Positions 43,663 through 53,932 of a stretch of 64,000 nucleotides of DNA are shown piece after piece; within the stretch, counting starts at the first letter, position 1; each line of letters opens with the position of its first letter. Source of the stretch: Hyphomicrobiales bacterium (GTDB lineage: Bacteria > Pseudomonadota > Alphaproteobacteria > Rhizobiales > Rhizobiaceae); NCBI GenBank assembly GCA_900469475.1, contig UBXG01000005.1, forward strand, positions 372,001 to 436,000, in the 5' to 3' direction. The notes beneath the pieces were generated by a model, which did not search any database, was not told where the DNA came from, and worked only from the letters and a program-made list of their open reading frames with translations. The position numbers were made by a program, and so were the translations under genes.

Positions 43663-44925
43663 ATGCAGGATCATCATGTCGTCGTGGTCGGAGGCGGCTT
43701 TGGCGGGGTACAGCTCGCCAACGATCTGAAGGGTGCTCCCGTCCGCATCACGATGATCGATCGGCGCAATCATCACCTCTTTCAGCCACTCCTCTATCAG
43801 GTCGCAACCACTCTGCTTGCGACCTCCGAGATCGCCTGGCCGATCCGCAACTTCTTCCGCGATCGACCTGACGTGACGACCTTGCTCTGCGAGGTTGTCG
43901 GCGTCGATAGCGCGGCGCATGAGGTGCTCCTGAAGAACGGTCAGAAGATCCATTACGACACGCTGGTGCTGGCAACCGGCGCTACCCATGCCTATTTCGG
44001 CCATGACGAGTGGGAGCCGGTGGCGCCGGGATTGAAGACGTTGGAGGATGCAACCACCATCCGCCGGCGCCTCTTGCTGGCCTTTGAGCAGGCGGAAATG
44101 GAAACCGACCCGGCTGTCCGCGAGGCACTGTTGACTTTCGTCATCGTTGGCGCGGGTCCCACGGGTGTCGAGCTCGCCGGTATCATCTCCGAGCTGGCAA
44201 GGACAACACTGCCGAAGGAGTTCCGCAATATCGATACCCGCAAGGCGAAGATCATCCTCGTCGAGGCCGGCCCAAGGGTGTTGCCCGCTTTTGCGCAAGA
44301 GCTCTCCGACTATGCGCACAAGGAGCTGGAACTGCTTGGTGTCGACGTCCGCTTTGGTAGACCGGTCACCTCATGCACGGCTGAAGGCGTGACGATCGGC
44401 GACACCTTCGTGCCGTGCCGTACCATCGTCTGGGCGGCGGGTGTCGAGGCGTCGCCGGCGGCGAAATGGCTTGGCATTCCAGCCGATCGTGCCGGCCGCG
44501 CCATTGTCGACAAGGATCTGAGGGCGCCGGGCAAGGAGGATATCTTCGTCATCGGCGATACCGCAGCCGTCATGCGTGACGATGGCAGCCCCGTGCCGGG
44601 GATCGCTCCGGCTGCCAAGCAGCAGGGCGCTTATGTCGCCAAGGTCATCAAGGCAAAGCTTGCGGGCCAACCGGCGCCGGGACCGTTCCACTATCGCCAT
44701 CAGGGCAGCCTTGCGACGATCGGCAAAAGTGCTGCGATCATCGATTTCGGCTGGATTAAGCTGAAGGGATGGCTCGCATGGTGGGTCTGGGGGCTTGCCC
44801 ACATCTATTTCCTGATCGGCGTGCGTTGGCGCATCGCCGTCGCCTGGAGCTGGCTTTGGATCTATATCAGTCGGCAGCACAGCGCCCGGCTGATCACGCA
44901 GAAGGAAACCATGCGCGAGGAATGA
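43663..44925 (+). CDS. Type II NADH:quinone dehydrogenase (NDH-2)
   Basis: Single-subunit, non-proton-pumping respiratory NADH dehydrogenase of 420 residues on the inner membrane. FAD motif VVVVGGGFGGVQLANDLKG is at the N-terminus, NADH motif FVIVGAGPTGVELAGIISEL near 163-182, and VIGDTAAVMRDDGSPVPGIAPAAKQQGAYVAKVI is the C-terminal FAD/quinone region. The last about 60 residues are Trp-rich and hydrophobic (WLAWWVWGLAHIYFLIGVRWRIAVAWSWLW), a membrane anchor. Followed by a strong bidirectional terminator. Confidence 0.92.
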   Translation: MQDHHVVVVGGGFGGVQLANDLKGAPVRITMIDRRNHHLFQPLLYQVATTLLATSEIAWPIRNFFRDRPDVTTLLCEVVGVDSAAHEVLLKNGQKIHYDTLVLATGATHAYFGHDEWEPVAPGLKTLEDATTIRRRLLLAFEQAEMETDPAVREALLTFVIVGAGPTGVELAGIISELARTTLPKEFRNIDTRKAKIILVEAGPRVLPAFAQELSDYAHKELELLGVDVRFGRPVTSCTAEGVTIGDTFVPCRTIVWAAGVEASPAAKWLGIPADRAGRAIVDKDLRAPGKEDIFVIGDTAAVMRDDGSPVPGIAPAAKQQGAYVAKVIKAKLAGQPAPGPFHYRHQGSLATIGKSAAIIDFGWIKLKGWLAWWVWGLAHIYFLIGVRWRIAVAWSWLWIYISRQHSARLITQKETMREE

Positions 44926-44955
44926 AAAAGGGCAGCCGTAACGGCTGCCCTTTTC
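44926..44955 (+). terminator. Bidirectional terminator between ndh and adh
   Basis: AAAAAGGGCAGCCG / CGGCTGCCCTTTT stem with a short loop and A-run/T-run flanks, so it can serve both the NDH-2 gene (plus) and the alcohol dehydrogenase gene (minus). Confidence 0.85.
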
Positions 44956-44979
44956 GTATGAGTTGCTGCGCAACAGTGC

Positions 44980-46023
44980 TTATGCCAGCGAAGCGATGTC
45001 GATGACGAAGCGGTAGCGCACGTCGCTCTTCAGAACGCGCTCATAGGCTTCGTTGATTTCCTGGATGTTGATCTTCTCGATCTCGGCCACGATATTGTGC
45101 TCGCCGCAGAAGTCGAGCATTTCCTGCGTTTCCTTGATCGAGCCGATCATGGAACCGGAAAGGCTGCGACGGCCGGGGATCAGCGAGAAGGCATGCACCG
45201 GAACCGCATGTTCGGGAACGCCGACCAGCACCATGCTGCCATCATACTTCAGCAGGTTGAGATAGGCATTCCAGTCGATCGCCGTGCCGACCGTGTTGAT
45301 GATCAGATCGAAGGTACCGGCGAGCTTGGTGAAGGTCTCGGCGTCGCTGGTGGCGTAGTAGTCCTTCGCGCCCAGCTTGAACCCGTCCTCCTTCTTCGAC
45401 AGCGTCTGGCTCAGAACCGTGACATCGGCGCCCATAGCATGGGCCAGCTTCACGCCCATGTGGCCGAGGCCACCCATGCCCACGATCGCGACCTTCTTGC
45501 CCGGCCCGGCTTTCCAGTGGCGCAGCGGCGAAAAGAGCGTAATGCCGGCGCAGAGCAGCGGTGCGCCCGAATCGAGCGGGATATTGTCGGGAAAGGAGAG
45601 GACATAGCCTTCCTTAACGACGATCGAGTCGGAATAACCGCCGAAGGTCGGCGTCTTGCCGTCGGCTTCGACGTCGTTGTAGGTCTGGACGAGACCAGGC
45701 ATGTAATGTTCGTAATCCAGGTCACGTGTGGCGCAGGTCGTGCAGGAATCGACGAAGCAGCCGACGCCGACGCGGTCGCCGACCTTGAACTTCGTGACCT
45801 CGGAACCGACGGCGGTCACGATGCCGGCGACTTCATGGCCGGGCACCATCGGATACTTCGAGCCGCCCCATTCGTTGCGGGCCTGGTGAATGTCGGAATG
45901 GCAGACGCCGCAATATTTGACGGAGATGACGACGTCGTCCGCGTTCGGGTCGCGACGGTCGAAAGTGAATGGTGTGAGCGGCTTGGACGCGTCGGTTGCT
46001 GCATAACCCTTTGCGATAGGCAT
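44980..46023 (-). CDS. NAD(P)-dependent alcohol dehydrogenase (YahK-like)
   Basis: Medium-chain zinc dehydrogenase of 347 residues, likely reducing aldehydes with NADPH. Catalytic zinc ligands are present (Cys in [11 protein letters not shown], His in PGHEVAG, Cys in the distal PLLCAG), as is the Rossmann motif [22 protein letters not shown]. The structural-zinc lobe is degenerate: [13 protein letters not shown] keeps two cysteines, but the third is replaced by Arg and the fourth by Met. ATG 46023 follows AAGGAAATC. The divergent AraC gene is the probable regulator. Confidence 0.9.
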   Translation of the reverse strand: MPIAKGYAATDASKPLTPFTFDRRDPNADDVVISVKYCGVCHSDIHQARNEWGGSKYPMVPGHEVAGIVTAVGSEVTKFKVGDRVGVGCFVDSCTTCATRDLDYEHYMPGLVQTYNDVEADGKTPTFGGYSDSIVVKEGYVLSFPDNIPLDSGAPLLCAGITLFSPLRHWKAGPGKKVAIVGMGGLGHMGVKLAHAMGADVTVLSQTLSKKEDGFKLGAKDYYATSDAETFTKLAGTFDLIINTVGTAIDWNAYLNLLKYDGSMVLVGVPEHAVPVHAFSLIPGRRSLSGSMIGSIKETQEMLDFCGEHNIVAEIEKINIQEINEAYERVLKSDVRYRFVIDIASLA

Positions 46024-46224
46024 GGGAGATTTCCTTATCTTTTCGGATGGGTTGGGAGTAGAATTTCGATGCCCCACCATGCATCAGGTCTGGGCCATAG
46101 CGTTAGAGCGATCCTGCAAGCTTTATGTACGATCCTGCGAATCTAAATGCGCGGCAGGTCTTTCGCGATCGAACGGTGTTACCTAGATAGACATCGATAT
46201 CTGCTCGAAAACAGTTGGTTGCGC

Positions 46225-47133
46225 ATGACACTGCCTTTCAATCCCAATCAGGAACTCGCGTCGATCATTGCACGTTTCGCCACGTGCGACGGCGAACATC
46301 GCACGCCGATAGACAATCTCAATCTCTATCGGCAGTCGGCCGCGACCGTATGGCAGCATGGGGCTTATCGGCCCTGTTTTGCAATCGTGGTTCAGGGCCG
46401 CAAGAACCTGACAATCGGCGCCGAGACCTACAATTACGGTGTCGGCGAGTATATTTTGACCGCGCTCGACCTTCCGGTATCGACGCAGGTCACCAATGTC
46501 GGCAGCGATACGCCTTATCTTTGTTTCGGTATGGCGCTCGACAGCGAACTGTTGAAGGAGCTCCTGTCGCGCGTCAGCATTCCGCGTCAGGCGTTGACCG
46601 AGCCTGTGCGCGGAATTGCGGTCAATGCCGCTTCGCCGGAACTGCTTGATGCCTCGCTACGGCTGCTCCGATTGCTTGATCGGCCCGAAGATATTCCAGC
46701 CATGGCGCCTTTGATCGAGCAGGAAATCCTCTATCGCCTGCTGACCGGTCCGAATGGCCCTCGGCTGCTGCAGATCGCGATGGCGGAGAGCCAGAGCAAC
46801 CGGGTGGCGCGGGCCGTCGCCTGGCTCCGCGGCAACTATACGCAGCCGCTGCGCATCGAAGAACTCGCCGAACGCGTCGGCATGAGCGTTTCGTCGCTGC
46901 ATCACCATTTCAAGACTGTTACGGCACTATCGCCGATGCAATATCAGAAGCAGCTTCGGCTTCATGAGGCGCGCCGGCTGATGATCGTGGAGCAGCTAGA
47001 TGTCGGATCGGCAGGCCATCGCGTCGGATATCAAAGTCCTTCGCAATTCAGCCGGGAATACAGCCGCCTTTATGGCCTGCCGCCACTGAAGGATGTCGAG
47101 GCGATGCGCAATAGCGTGGTTGCCGCCGAGTAG
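46225..47133 (+). CDS. AraC family regulator (YqhC-like)
   Basis: Regulator of 302 residues with an AraC_N domain (about 20-180; AYRPCFAIVVQGRKNLTIGAETYNYGVGEYILTALDLPVSTQV) and a C-terminal double helix-turn-helix (about 195-290; RIEELAERVGMSVSSLHHHFKTVTALSPMQYQKQLRLHEARRLM). YqhC, of this class, activates the aldehyde reductase yqhD next to it; the divergent alcohol dehydrogenase here suggests the same scheme. ATG 46225 is the family-like start; an earlier one at 46147 is possible. Confidence 0.88.
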   Translation: MTLPFNPNQELASIIARFATCDGEHRTPIDNLNLYRQSAATVWQHGAYRPCFAIVVQGRKNLTIGAETYNYGVGEYILTALDLPVSTQVTNVGSDTPYLCFGMALDSELLKELLSRVSIPRQALTEPVRGIAVNAASPELLDASLRLLRLLDRPEDIPAMAPLIEQEILYRLLTGPNGPRLLQIAMAESQSNRVARAVAWLRGNYTQPLRIEELAERVGMSVSSLHHHFKTVTALSPMQYQKQLRLHEARRLMIVEQLDVGSAGHRVGYQSPSQFSREYSRLYGLPPLKDVEAMRNSVVAAE

Positions 47134-47151
47134 GTCTCGGGCCGAAGGCAG

Positions 47152-47586
47152 TTAGCTGATCGGCGCGTTGCAGCTGCCGCCATTCCATGTGTAGCTCGGC
47201 GTGACGTCCTGCGGCCCCCACAGACCTTCGAAACGATGATAGCCGGCATCGAAGCGGATCGTCAGCGAGCCCATTCCATATTTGTCGAACCATCGCAGTG
47301 TTCGCGCTCTGCCGGGTGTCGTTCCGATTTCCGAGAGTGTGCCGACCGTTGTCTCGCCATCGTCGTTGAAACGATAGGTCCCCGCTATGTGGCCCTTCGC
47401 GTCGACCTGGAGCGACGTTTCAACATCGACCAACCGATCGCTCGAGAGAAGCTTGCCGCAATAGTGCCCGGCGGGACGCGTTAGGGATTTTGACGCTGCG
47501 TCCGCCGGCACGGGTAGATGAAATAGTCCGCTCGCAAAGCAGATTCCGGCAATCCAGGTGATTGCCCAGCGTTTACCGCTTTCCAT
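47152..47586 (-). CDS. Secreted hypothetical protein
   Basis: I do not recognise the family. The 144-residue frame starts MESGKRWAITWIAGICFASG, a signal peptide with likely cleavage near ADAA. It continues into a small beta-rich domain (HIAGTYRFNDDGETTVGTLSE, YHRFEGLWGPQDVTPSYTWNG) with two cysteines (HYCGK and GSCNAP) that could form a disulfide in the periplasm. The start at 47586 is chosen for the signal peptide. It converges with the AraC gene. Confidence 0.65.
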   Translation of the reverse strand: MESGKRWAITWIAGICFASGLFHLPVPADAASKSLTRPAGHYCGKLLSSDRLVDVETSLQVDAKGHIAGTYRFNDDGETTVGTLSEIGTTPGRARTLRWFDKYGMGSLTIRFDAGYHRFEGLWGPQDVTPSYTWNGGSCNAPIS

Positions 47587-47786
47587 GCATCCGACGCGCC
47601 AGGCTGGCGCCGTTTTATAAGATTGATTGACCACGGGTTTCACCGAACGATCTCGCAGCAATAGAGACCGACATGATCTATCTATTGTGCGCACGCCATG
47701 ACAAGTGTCCTCCGTCTTTTTAACGCGGTGCAGCAACGAATTCCGCTTGACGGCTGCGTCGGTGTCCTGCATAAAGCGCCACGAAC

Positions 47787-47802
47787 CGTACCGTACGGTA
47801 CG
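47787..47802. promoter_or_regulatory. Perfect 16-bp palindrome upstream of TetR gene
   Basis: CGTACCGTACGGTACG is a perfect dyad 18 bases before the GTG start of the TetR-family gene. Its length and position are typical of a TetR autoregulatory operator. Confidence 0.7.
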
Positions 47803-47820
47803 CATTTGGGAGTAACCATC

Positions 47821-48471
47821 GTGCTGAGCGAAGCAGGACAGTCGAGCGAGTTTTCGCCGCGCCAGAACGCCGTTCTGGAACAGGCGTTGCGTCTGCTCGT
47901 CGATGGCGGCGAGAAGGCGCTGACGACCTCGGGCGTTGCACGCGCCGCCAATTGTTCCAAGGAAAGTCTTTACAAATGGTTCGGCGACCGCGATGGCCTG
48001 CTGTCGGCGATGATCACCTATCAGGCCAGCAAGGTTCGCACCTTCGAGCGCAATGGCGAGCGGCTGAATACGATAAGTCTGCACGATCATCTCGTGATTT
48101 TCGCGCGTGATCTGCTGGAGGTTTTGGCCGGCGACGTTTCACTTGCGTTGAACCGTCTGGCAATCGGTCAGTCGAACCGTGACGGCTCCAAGCTCGGCAA
48201 GCTCCTGCTGGAGCGCGGCCGCCGGCAGATCGACCGCCGCGCCATCGGTCTCATCGATGCCGGCAAGCGGGCAGGGTTGCTGCGCTTTACCGATGCCGAC
48301 GAGGCATATCACACGCTTTATGGGCTCATCGTCTCCGACCTGCATGTGCGCATGCTGCTCGGCGAGCCCGGTTTGAAGGATACGAGCCGTCAGGCTGAGA
48401 AGGCGGTCAGCGCCTTCCTCAAGCTTTACGGCACGGAAAAGGTATTGGCGGAAGCAGCAGCGACCGTCTGA
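47821..48471 (+). CDS. TetR/AcrR family regulator (AefR-like)
   Basis: Repressor of 216 residues. The helix-turn-helix is at about 18-60 (LEQALRLLVDGGEKALTTSGVARAANCSKESLYKWFGDRDGLLSAMI) and the C-terminal AefR-like domain has LLLERGRRQIDRRAIGLIDAGKRAGLLRFTDADEAYHTLYGLIV. GTG 47821 is chosen because everything upstream in the frame is unlike the family and overlaps the palindrome. It lies 44 bases before ilvC on the same strand, so it may regulate or share a transcript with ilvC. Confidence 0.87.
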   Translation: MLSEAGQSSEFSPRQNAVLEQALRLLVDGGEKALTTSGVARAANCSKESLYKWFGDRDGLLSAMITYQASKVRTFERNGERLNTISLHDHLVIFARDLLEVLAGDVSLALNRLAIGQSNRDGSKLGKLLLERGRRQIDRRAIGLIDAGKRAGLLRFTDADEAYHTLYGLIVSDLHVRMLLGEPGLKDTSRQAEKAVSAFLKLYGTEKVLAEAAATV

Positions 48472-48479
48472 CAATTTAA

Positions 48480-49535
<1,056 letters not shown>

Positions 49536-49560
49536 GCTTTCGGCGAGAGCCGGATTGGAG

Positions 49561-49590
49561 GGCCGGGGCGAAAGCTCCGGCCTTTCTATT
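49561..49590 (+). terminator. Rho-independent terminator after ilvC
   Basis: Nine-pair stem GGCCGGGGC / GCTCCGGCC (one G-U) with a GAAA tetraloop, then TTTCTATTT. It overlaps the stop of the convergent methyltransferase gene. Confidence 0.8.
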
Positions 49591-50173
49591 TATGGGCCGC
49601 GACGTAGAGCCATCTTGTCGGCTCGCCATCGAAGCCGCCACCATCGGCTTCGGTCATGGTGATGTTCTTCCATCCTCTGGCGCTCAGCATAGCCTCAAGC
49701 CATACGGCGGAAGGATAGTTGTAATAGCGCCCGAACTTGTCGTGTCCCTCTGCTTCACCCGCCTTGAAGCTGGCGTGGAAGATGCCCCCCGTTTTCAGGG
49801 CGCGCAAAATGCGATCGAAGATATCTGGCAGAGCGGATCGCGGAACATGCAGCAGGCTGGCCTCCGCCCATATGCCGTCGAAGATTTCGGTGGCATCCAA
49901 GGCTTCGAAACGCATGACTCGAACGGGCCTGCCAAGATGCTTTTCCGCTTCCTTCGCAAGCTCGGCCGAACCGTCCGTCGGCGTAACGTCAAAGCCGCGC
50001 GATAGCATGTAGGCGGCATCCTGGCCGCTGCCGCAACCCAGTTCGAGGATGGTTGCGCGGGCGGGCAGGGCGGCCAGAAAGGCATCCATCCTCTGGCGCG
50101 GTAGCCGGCGTTCACGCGCTGCGTAGATGGCGGCGTTGTCGGTATAGAAGGACGCTGTCGGGTCGGTGCTCAT
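49586..50173 (-). CDS. Class I SAM-dependent methyltransferase
   Basis: Methyltransferase of 195 residues. The SAM-binding motif I is ILELGCGSGQDAAYMLSRGFDVTPTDGSAELA, followed by FDGIWAEASLLHVPRSALPDIFDRILRALKTGGIFHASFKAGEAEG (motifs II-III). It resembles the Methyltransf_25/UbiG-like group; the methyl acceptor is unknown. Convergent to ilvC. Confidence 0.85.
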   Translation of the reverse strand: MSTDPTASFYTDNAAIYAARERRLPRQRMDAFLAALPARATILELGCGSGQDAAYMLSRGFDVTPTDGSAELAKEAEKHLGRPVRVMRFEALDATEIFDGIWAEASLLHVPRSALPDIFDRILRALKTGGIFHASFKAGEAEGHDKFGRYYNYPSAVWLEAMLSARGWKNITMTEADGGGFDGEPTRWLYVAAHK

Positions 50174-50331
50174 GCTGGCTGGCGTTCATTCCTTTGTAAG
50201 GCCATCGTCGATGCTAGCAGGAAAGGCAGACAATATCTGTCACCATGACAAACAAAATAGGTCAGTATTGTTGACTTATCTTTTGTTGCGTGATCTTGTG
50301 ATACAAAGACCAAAAATTACGAGGAAGCCCC

Positions 50332-51561
50332 ATGTTGAATTGGGAAAATATCTTTGCGACGCGTTCGAGCCGTATGCGCGCCTCCGAAATCCGCGAGCTG
50401 CTGAAGCTGCTGGAGCGGCCGGATATCATCTCTTTTGCCGGCGGCATTCCCGATCCCGCGTTGTTCCCGGATGCGGAGTTCAAGCAGGCCTATGCCGACA
50501 TCTTTTCCGGTCCGACTGTCAATGCAGCGCTGCAATATTCGGTCAGCGAAGGCTACAAGCCGCTGCGCGAATGGCTCGTCGGCCAGATGGGTGCGCTCGG
50601 CATTCCCTGTGAGCTCGAAAATGTCTTCATCGTTTCCGGTTCGCAGCAGGGGCTCGATTATCTTGGCAAGCTTTTCCTGTCGCCGAAGGACACGGCGCTG
50701 GTGACGGCGCCGACCTATCTCGGCGCGCTGCAGGCCTTCAACGCTTATGAGCCGACCTACGATCAGTTGACGCCGAACGGCAACCGCACGCCGGATTCTT
50801 ATCGCGCCGCGGCTTCGCAGGCGGGGGGCAGGGTGAAGTTCGCCTATCTCTCGGCCGACTTCGCCAACCCGACGGGCGAGACTGTCGATCTGGCCGGCCG
50901 CAAGAAACTGCTCGACCTTGCCGAAGAGCTGGATATCGCTGTCATCGAAGACGCAGCCTATCAGTCGCTGCGCTATGACGGCGAGCCGGTCGCGCCGATC
51001 CTGGCGCTGGAAATCGCGCGCAAGGGCAGCATCAACGACACGCGCACGATCTATTGCGGCAGCTTCTCCAAGACGCTGGCGCCCGGCCTTCGCGTCGGCT
51101 TCATCGTCGCCAATGCGCCTGTCATCCGCAAGCTGGTGCTGATGAAGCAGGCGGCCGACCTGCATTCCTCGACCATCAACCAGATCGCGATCCATCAGGT
51201 CGCCGAGCGCGGGTTTGATGCGCAGGTTGCCAAGGTCCGCAAGACCTATAGCCACCGCCGCGACTGCATGCTGGCGGCGCTTGCGAAATACATGCCTGAC
51301 GGTACGAGCTGGACGAAGCCGCAAGGCGGCATGTTTGTCTGGATCACCCTGCCGAAGGGAATGGATGGCGCTAAGTTGCTGGCACGGTCGCTGGAAACGG
51401 CGAAGGTCGCCTTCGTGCCGGGTCAGGCCTTCTTCGCCGATGGCAGCGGTGCGAACACTTTCCGCGTCAGCTTCTCCTGCGCCAATGACGAGATGATCGA
51501 AGAGGGCATCTCGCGGCTCGGCAAGTTGATTGCTGATGAGATCGGGGCGATGGCGGCCTAG
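50332..51561 (+). CDS. PLP-dependent aminotransferase (class I/II, LysN-like)
   Basis: Fold-type I aminotransferase of 409 residues, similar to 2-aminoadipate/aromatic transaminases. It has IISFAGGIPDPALFPD at the N-terminus, the PLP-binding ADFANPTGETVDLAGR, IEDAAYQSLRYDG and the Schiff-base Lys in YCGSFSKTLAPGLRVGFIVA. Unlike MocR regulators, it has no N-terminal helix-turn-helix. The upstream spacer carries a TGTCACCATGACA dyad near 50237. Monocistronic; an inverted repeat pair follows. Confidence 0.9.
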   Translation: MLNWENIFATRSSRMRASEIRELLKLLERPDIISFAGGIPDPALFPDAEFKQAYADIFSGPTVNAALQYSVSEGYKPLREWLVGQMGALGIPCELENVFIVSGSQQGLDYLGKLFLSPKDTALVTAPTYLGALQAFNAYEPTYDQLTPNGNRTPDSYRAAASQAGGRVKFAYLSADFANPTGETVDLAGRKKLLDLAEELDIAVIEDAAYQSLRYDGEPVAPILALEIARKGSINDTRTIYCGSFSKTLAPGLRVGFIVANAPVIRKLVLMKQAADLHSSTINQIAIHQVAERGFDAQVAKVRKTYSHRRDCMLAALAKYMPDGTSWTKPQGGMFVWITLPKGMDGAKLLARSLETAKVAFVPGQAFFADGSGANTFRVSFSCANDEMIEEGISRLGKLIADEIGAMAA

Positions 51562-51567
51562 TTTTTA

Positions 51568-51614
51568 CCTTCTCCCCTGGGGGAGAAGGTGGCCCGAAGG
51601 GTCGGATGAGGGGG
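51568..51614. repeat. Palindromic intergenic repeat, copy 2
   Basis: CCTTCTCCCC (51568-51577) with GGGGAGAAGG (51580-51589), loop TG, then GTGGCCCGAAGGGTCGGATGAG and a G-run. Arms are identical to the copies at 35759 and 51676. Lies right after the aminotransferase stop and could terminate transcription. Confidence 0.75.
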
Positions 51615-51653
51615 CCAATTGCTGTGTCCCATTCGTCTTTGTGCTCTCGGTAT

Positions 51654-51699
51654 CCCCCTCATCCGCCTGTCGGCACCTTCTCCCCGAGGGGAGAAGGGG
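51654..51699. repeat. Palindromic intergenic repeat, copy 3 (inverted)
   Basis: Reverse-oriented copy: CCCCCTCATCCGCCTGTCGG then CCTTCTCCCC (51676-51685), loop GA, GGGGAGAAGG (51688-51697). With copy 2 it forms a head-to-head pair about 40 bases apart between two convergent genes. Confidence 0.75.
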
Positions 51700-51703
51700 T
51701 TTA

Positions 51704-52762
51704 TCACTTTGCCAAATGCGGGCCGATCAGCGCCAGGTCGGCCTCGCTCAGCCTGTCGCTGGCCGTATTGCGCTGGTGCCAGTAGGGATACATCAGCGGT
51801 TGCAGGCTGACGTCGTCTAGCCGTTTGCGTTCCTCGTCCGTCAGCTTTAGCTCGGCGCTGGCGAGATTGTCCTTGAACTGAGCCTTCGTGCGGCCGCCGA
51901 TAATGACTGAGGTCACGCCCTTGCGGCCGATGAGCCAGGCAAGCGCCACCTGAGCAGCCGAAACGCCGCGACCATCGGCGATTTCCACCAGCGTATCGAC
52001 GATATTCCACAGGCGGTTCTCATCGCGGATCGGCGGTTCGGTCCAGCCGGCGAACTGGCGTGTACCCTCGGGCGTCGCCTGATTGCGGCGATGCTTGCCT
52101 GAGAGCAGACCGCCGGCAATCGGGCTCCAGACGAGAATGCCGAGGCCCTGGTCGATGCTGATCGGCACCAGTTCGTTCTCCGCGTCGCGCGCTTCGAGCG
52201 TGTAATGGATCTGCTGGCTGACGAAGCGTTCGCGCTTGTCGCGCTCGCTGACGCCGAGTGCCTTCATGATGTGCCAGCCGGAAAAATTCGAGCAGCCGAT
52301 ATAGCGGACCTTGCCCTGGCGAACCAGCGTGTCGAGCGCTTCCATCGTTTCTTCCAGCGGCGTCTGCCCGTCCCATTCATGCAGCTGGTAGAGATCGATG
52401 ACGTCGGTCTTCATGCGCTTCAGGCTTGCCTCGCAGGCCTGGATAAGATGCTGGCGGGATGAGCCGACATCGTTGACGCCGGGTCCCATCGGGAAGCGTG
52501 CCTTGGTGGCGATGAGCACGCCGTTCTTGCGCGGGCCGCCGATGATCTCACCGAGAATCTCCTCCGATGCGCCTTGCGAATAGACGTCGGCCGTATCGAG
52601 CAGGTTGACGCCTGAGTCGATGCACATGTCGACAAGCTTCTTGGCATCCTTGATGCCGAGATCGCCAACGGTTTTTGCCCAGCCGACTCCGCCGAAGGTC
52701 ATGGTGCCCATGGTGATGGTGGAAACTTTGAGGCCGGAGCGGCCAAGCAGGCGATATTCCAT
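51704..52762 (-). CDS. Aldo/keto reductase
   Basis: NADPH-dependent reductase of 352 residues, of the larger YajO/YghZ-like group. Motifs include MEYRLLGRSGLKVSTITMGTMTFGG, catalytic Asp in NLLDTADVYSQGASEEILG, LIATKARFPMG, His in LYQLHEWDGQTPLEE and SVIIGGRTKAQFKDNLAS. The ATG at 52762 follows an excellent GAGGAGGATAG site. Converges on the aminotransferase through the repeat pair. Substrate unknown. Confidence 0.9.
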   Translation of the reverse strand: MEYRLLGRSGLKVSTITMGTMTFGGVGWAKTVGDLGIKDAKKLVDMCIDSGVNLLDTADVYSQGASEEILGEIIGGPRKNGVLIATKARFPMGPGVNDVGSSRQHLIQACEASLKRMKTDVIDLYQLHEWDGQTPLEETMEALDTLVRQGKVRYIGCSNFSGWHIMKALGVSERDKRERFVSQQIHYTLEARDAENELVPISIDQGLGILVWSPIAGGLLSGKHRRNQATPEGTRQFAGWTEPPIRDENRLWNIVDTLVEIADGRGVSAAQVALAWLIGRKGVTSVIIGGRTKAQFKDNLASAELKLTDEERKRLDDVSLQPLMYPYWHQRNTASDRLSEADLALIGPHLAK

Positions 52763-52934
52763 AGATCTATCCTCCTCGATCACGTCTGAAATACGTGCCT
52801 CAGAAAATAGTGCCGGACGCCGATGGTCAAGATTCAATCATCATACGAACGGCAGTCTATTCAAATTCAACTGTCACAATCATGTTAAGCCCTGCGTCTA
52901 GACAACCTCCTACAATCTAGCCGAGGACGTTTTC

Positions 52935-53915
52935 ATGAAGACCTTTGTTTCCGCCTTTGCCGGCCTGTTGGCCATTGCTCTTTTCTCCAGCAGCGCCAAT
53001 GCTGCCGATCTCGTCCTCTACACCAGCCAGCCGAACGCCGATGCGCAGGCAACCGTCGACGGCTTCATGGCCGCCAATCCCGGCATCAAAGTCGATTGGG
53101 TTCGTGATGGCACGCCGCAGATCATTGCCAAGCTGCAGGCTGAAATGCAGGCTGGCGCTCCGGTTGCCGATGTCCTGTTGATCGCCGATACAGTAACGCT
53201 CGAGCGCCTGAAAGAAGCTGGCAAGCTGCTCGCCTACAAGTCGCCGGAAGCCGCAAATTACGATGCGTCGCTCTATGACGCCGGCGGCTATTACTATTCC
53301 ACCAAGCTGATCACGACCGGCATCGTCTACAACACGGCCGCCGCCATGAAGCCGGCAAGCTGGCAGGATCTGGTGAAGCCGGAAGCCAAGGGCCTCGTCG
53401 CCATGCCGAGCCCGCTTGCTTCGGGCGCCGCTCTCATCCACGCACAGACGCTCGCCGGCGTCGGCAGCCTCGGCTGGGACTACTACAAGCACCTCGCCGA
53501 CAACGGCGCGATCGCTTCCGGCGGCAATGGCGCCGTGCTGAAGTCGGTTGCTTCCGGCGAGAAGGCCTATGGCATGATTGTCGATTACATGCCGATCCGT
53601 GAAAAGGCCAAGGGCGCTCCGCTGGAATTCGTCTTCCCGAAGGAAGGCGTTTCGGCTGTCACCGAGCCGGTCGGCATTCTCGCCGGCACGCAGCACGCCG
53701 ATGCCGCCAGGAAGTTCGTCGATTACGTCCTTTCCGAAAAGGGCCAGGAAGGCTTCCTGAAGCTCGGCTATATTCCAGCCCGCAATGGCACGCCGCTGCC
53801 GGAAGGTTTTCCGTCACGTGACAGCATCAAGATTTTGCCGTTGAATGCCGCTGATGCTCTCAAAAATACGGATCAGGACCTCAAGACCTTCTCCACCTAC
53901 TTCAAGTCGAAGTAA
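52935..53915 (+). CDS. Iron-type ABC transporter, periplasmic binding protein
   Basis: Binding protein of 326 residues from the FbpA/2-aminoethylphosphonate (SBP_bac_6-like) class. A signal peptide of about 23 residues (ends SSANA) is followed by ADLVLYTSQPNADAQATVDGF. Then come DVLLIADTVTLERLKEAGKL, YYYSTKLITTGIVYNT and ILAGTQHADAARKFVDYVLSEKGQEGFLKLGYIPARNG. The fused permease and ATPase follow at once, making a complete importer. Iron, thiamine or an organophosphonate are possible ligands; the sequence does not decide. Confidence 0.88.
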   Translation: MKTFVSAFAGLLAIALFSSSANAADLVLYTSQPNADAQATVDGFMAANPGIKVDWVRDGTPQIIAKLQAEMQAGAPVADVLLIADTVTLERLKEAGKLLAYKSPEAANYDASLYDAGGYYYSTKLITTGIVYNTAAAMKPASWQDLVKPEAKGLVAMPSPLASGAALIHAQTLAGVGSLGWDYYKHLADNGAIASGGNGAVLKSVASGEKAYGMIVDYMPIREKAKGAPLEFVFPKEGVSAVTEPVGILAGTQHADAARKFVDYVLSEKGQEGFLKLGYIPARNGTPLPEGFPSRDSIKILPLNAADALKNTDQDLKTFSTYFKSK

Positions 53916-53932
53916 TCCGACCCGGATTTGGA

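Noticed and set aside
45097..46146. 349-codon plus-strand open frame opposite the alcohol dehydrogenase
   Set aside because: The minus strand encodes a complete zinc alcohol dehydrogenase; the antisense frame has no signature.
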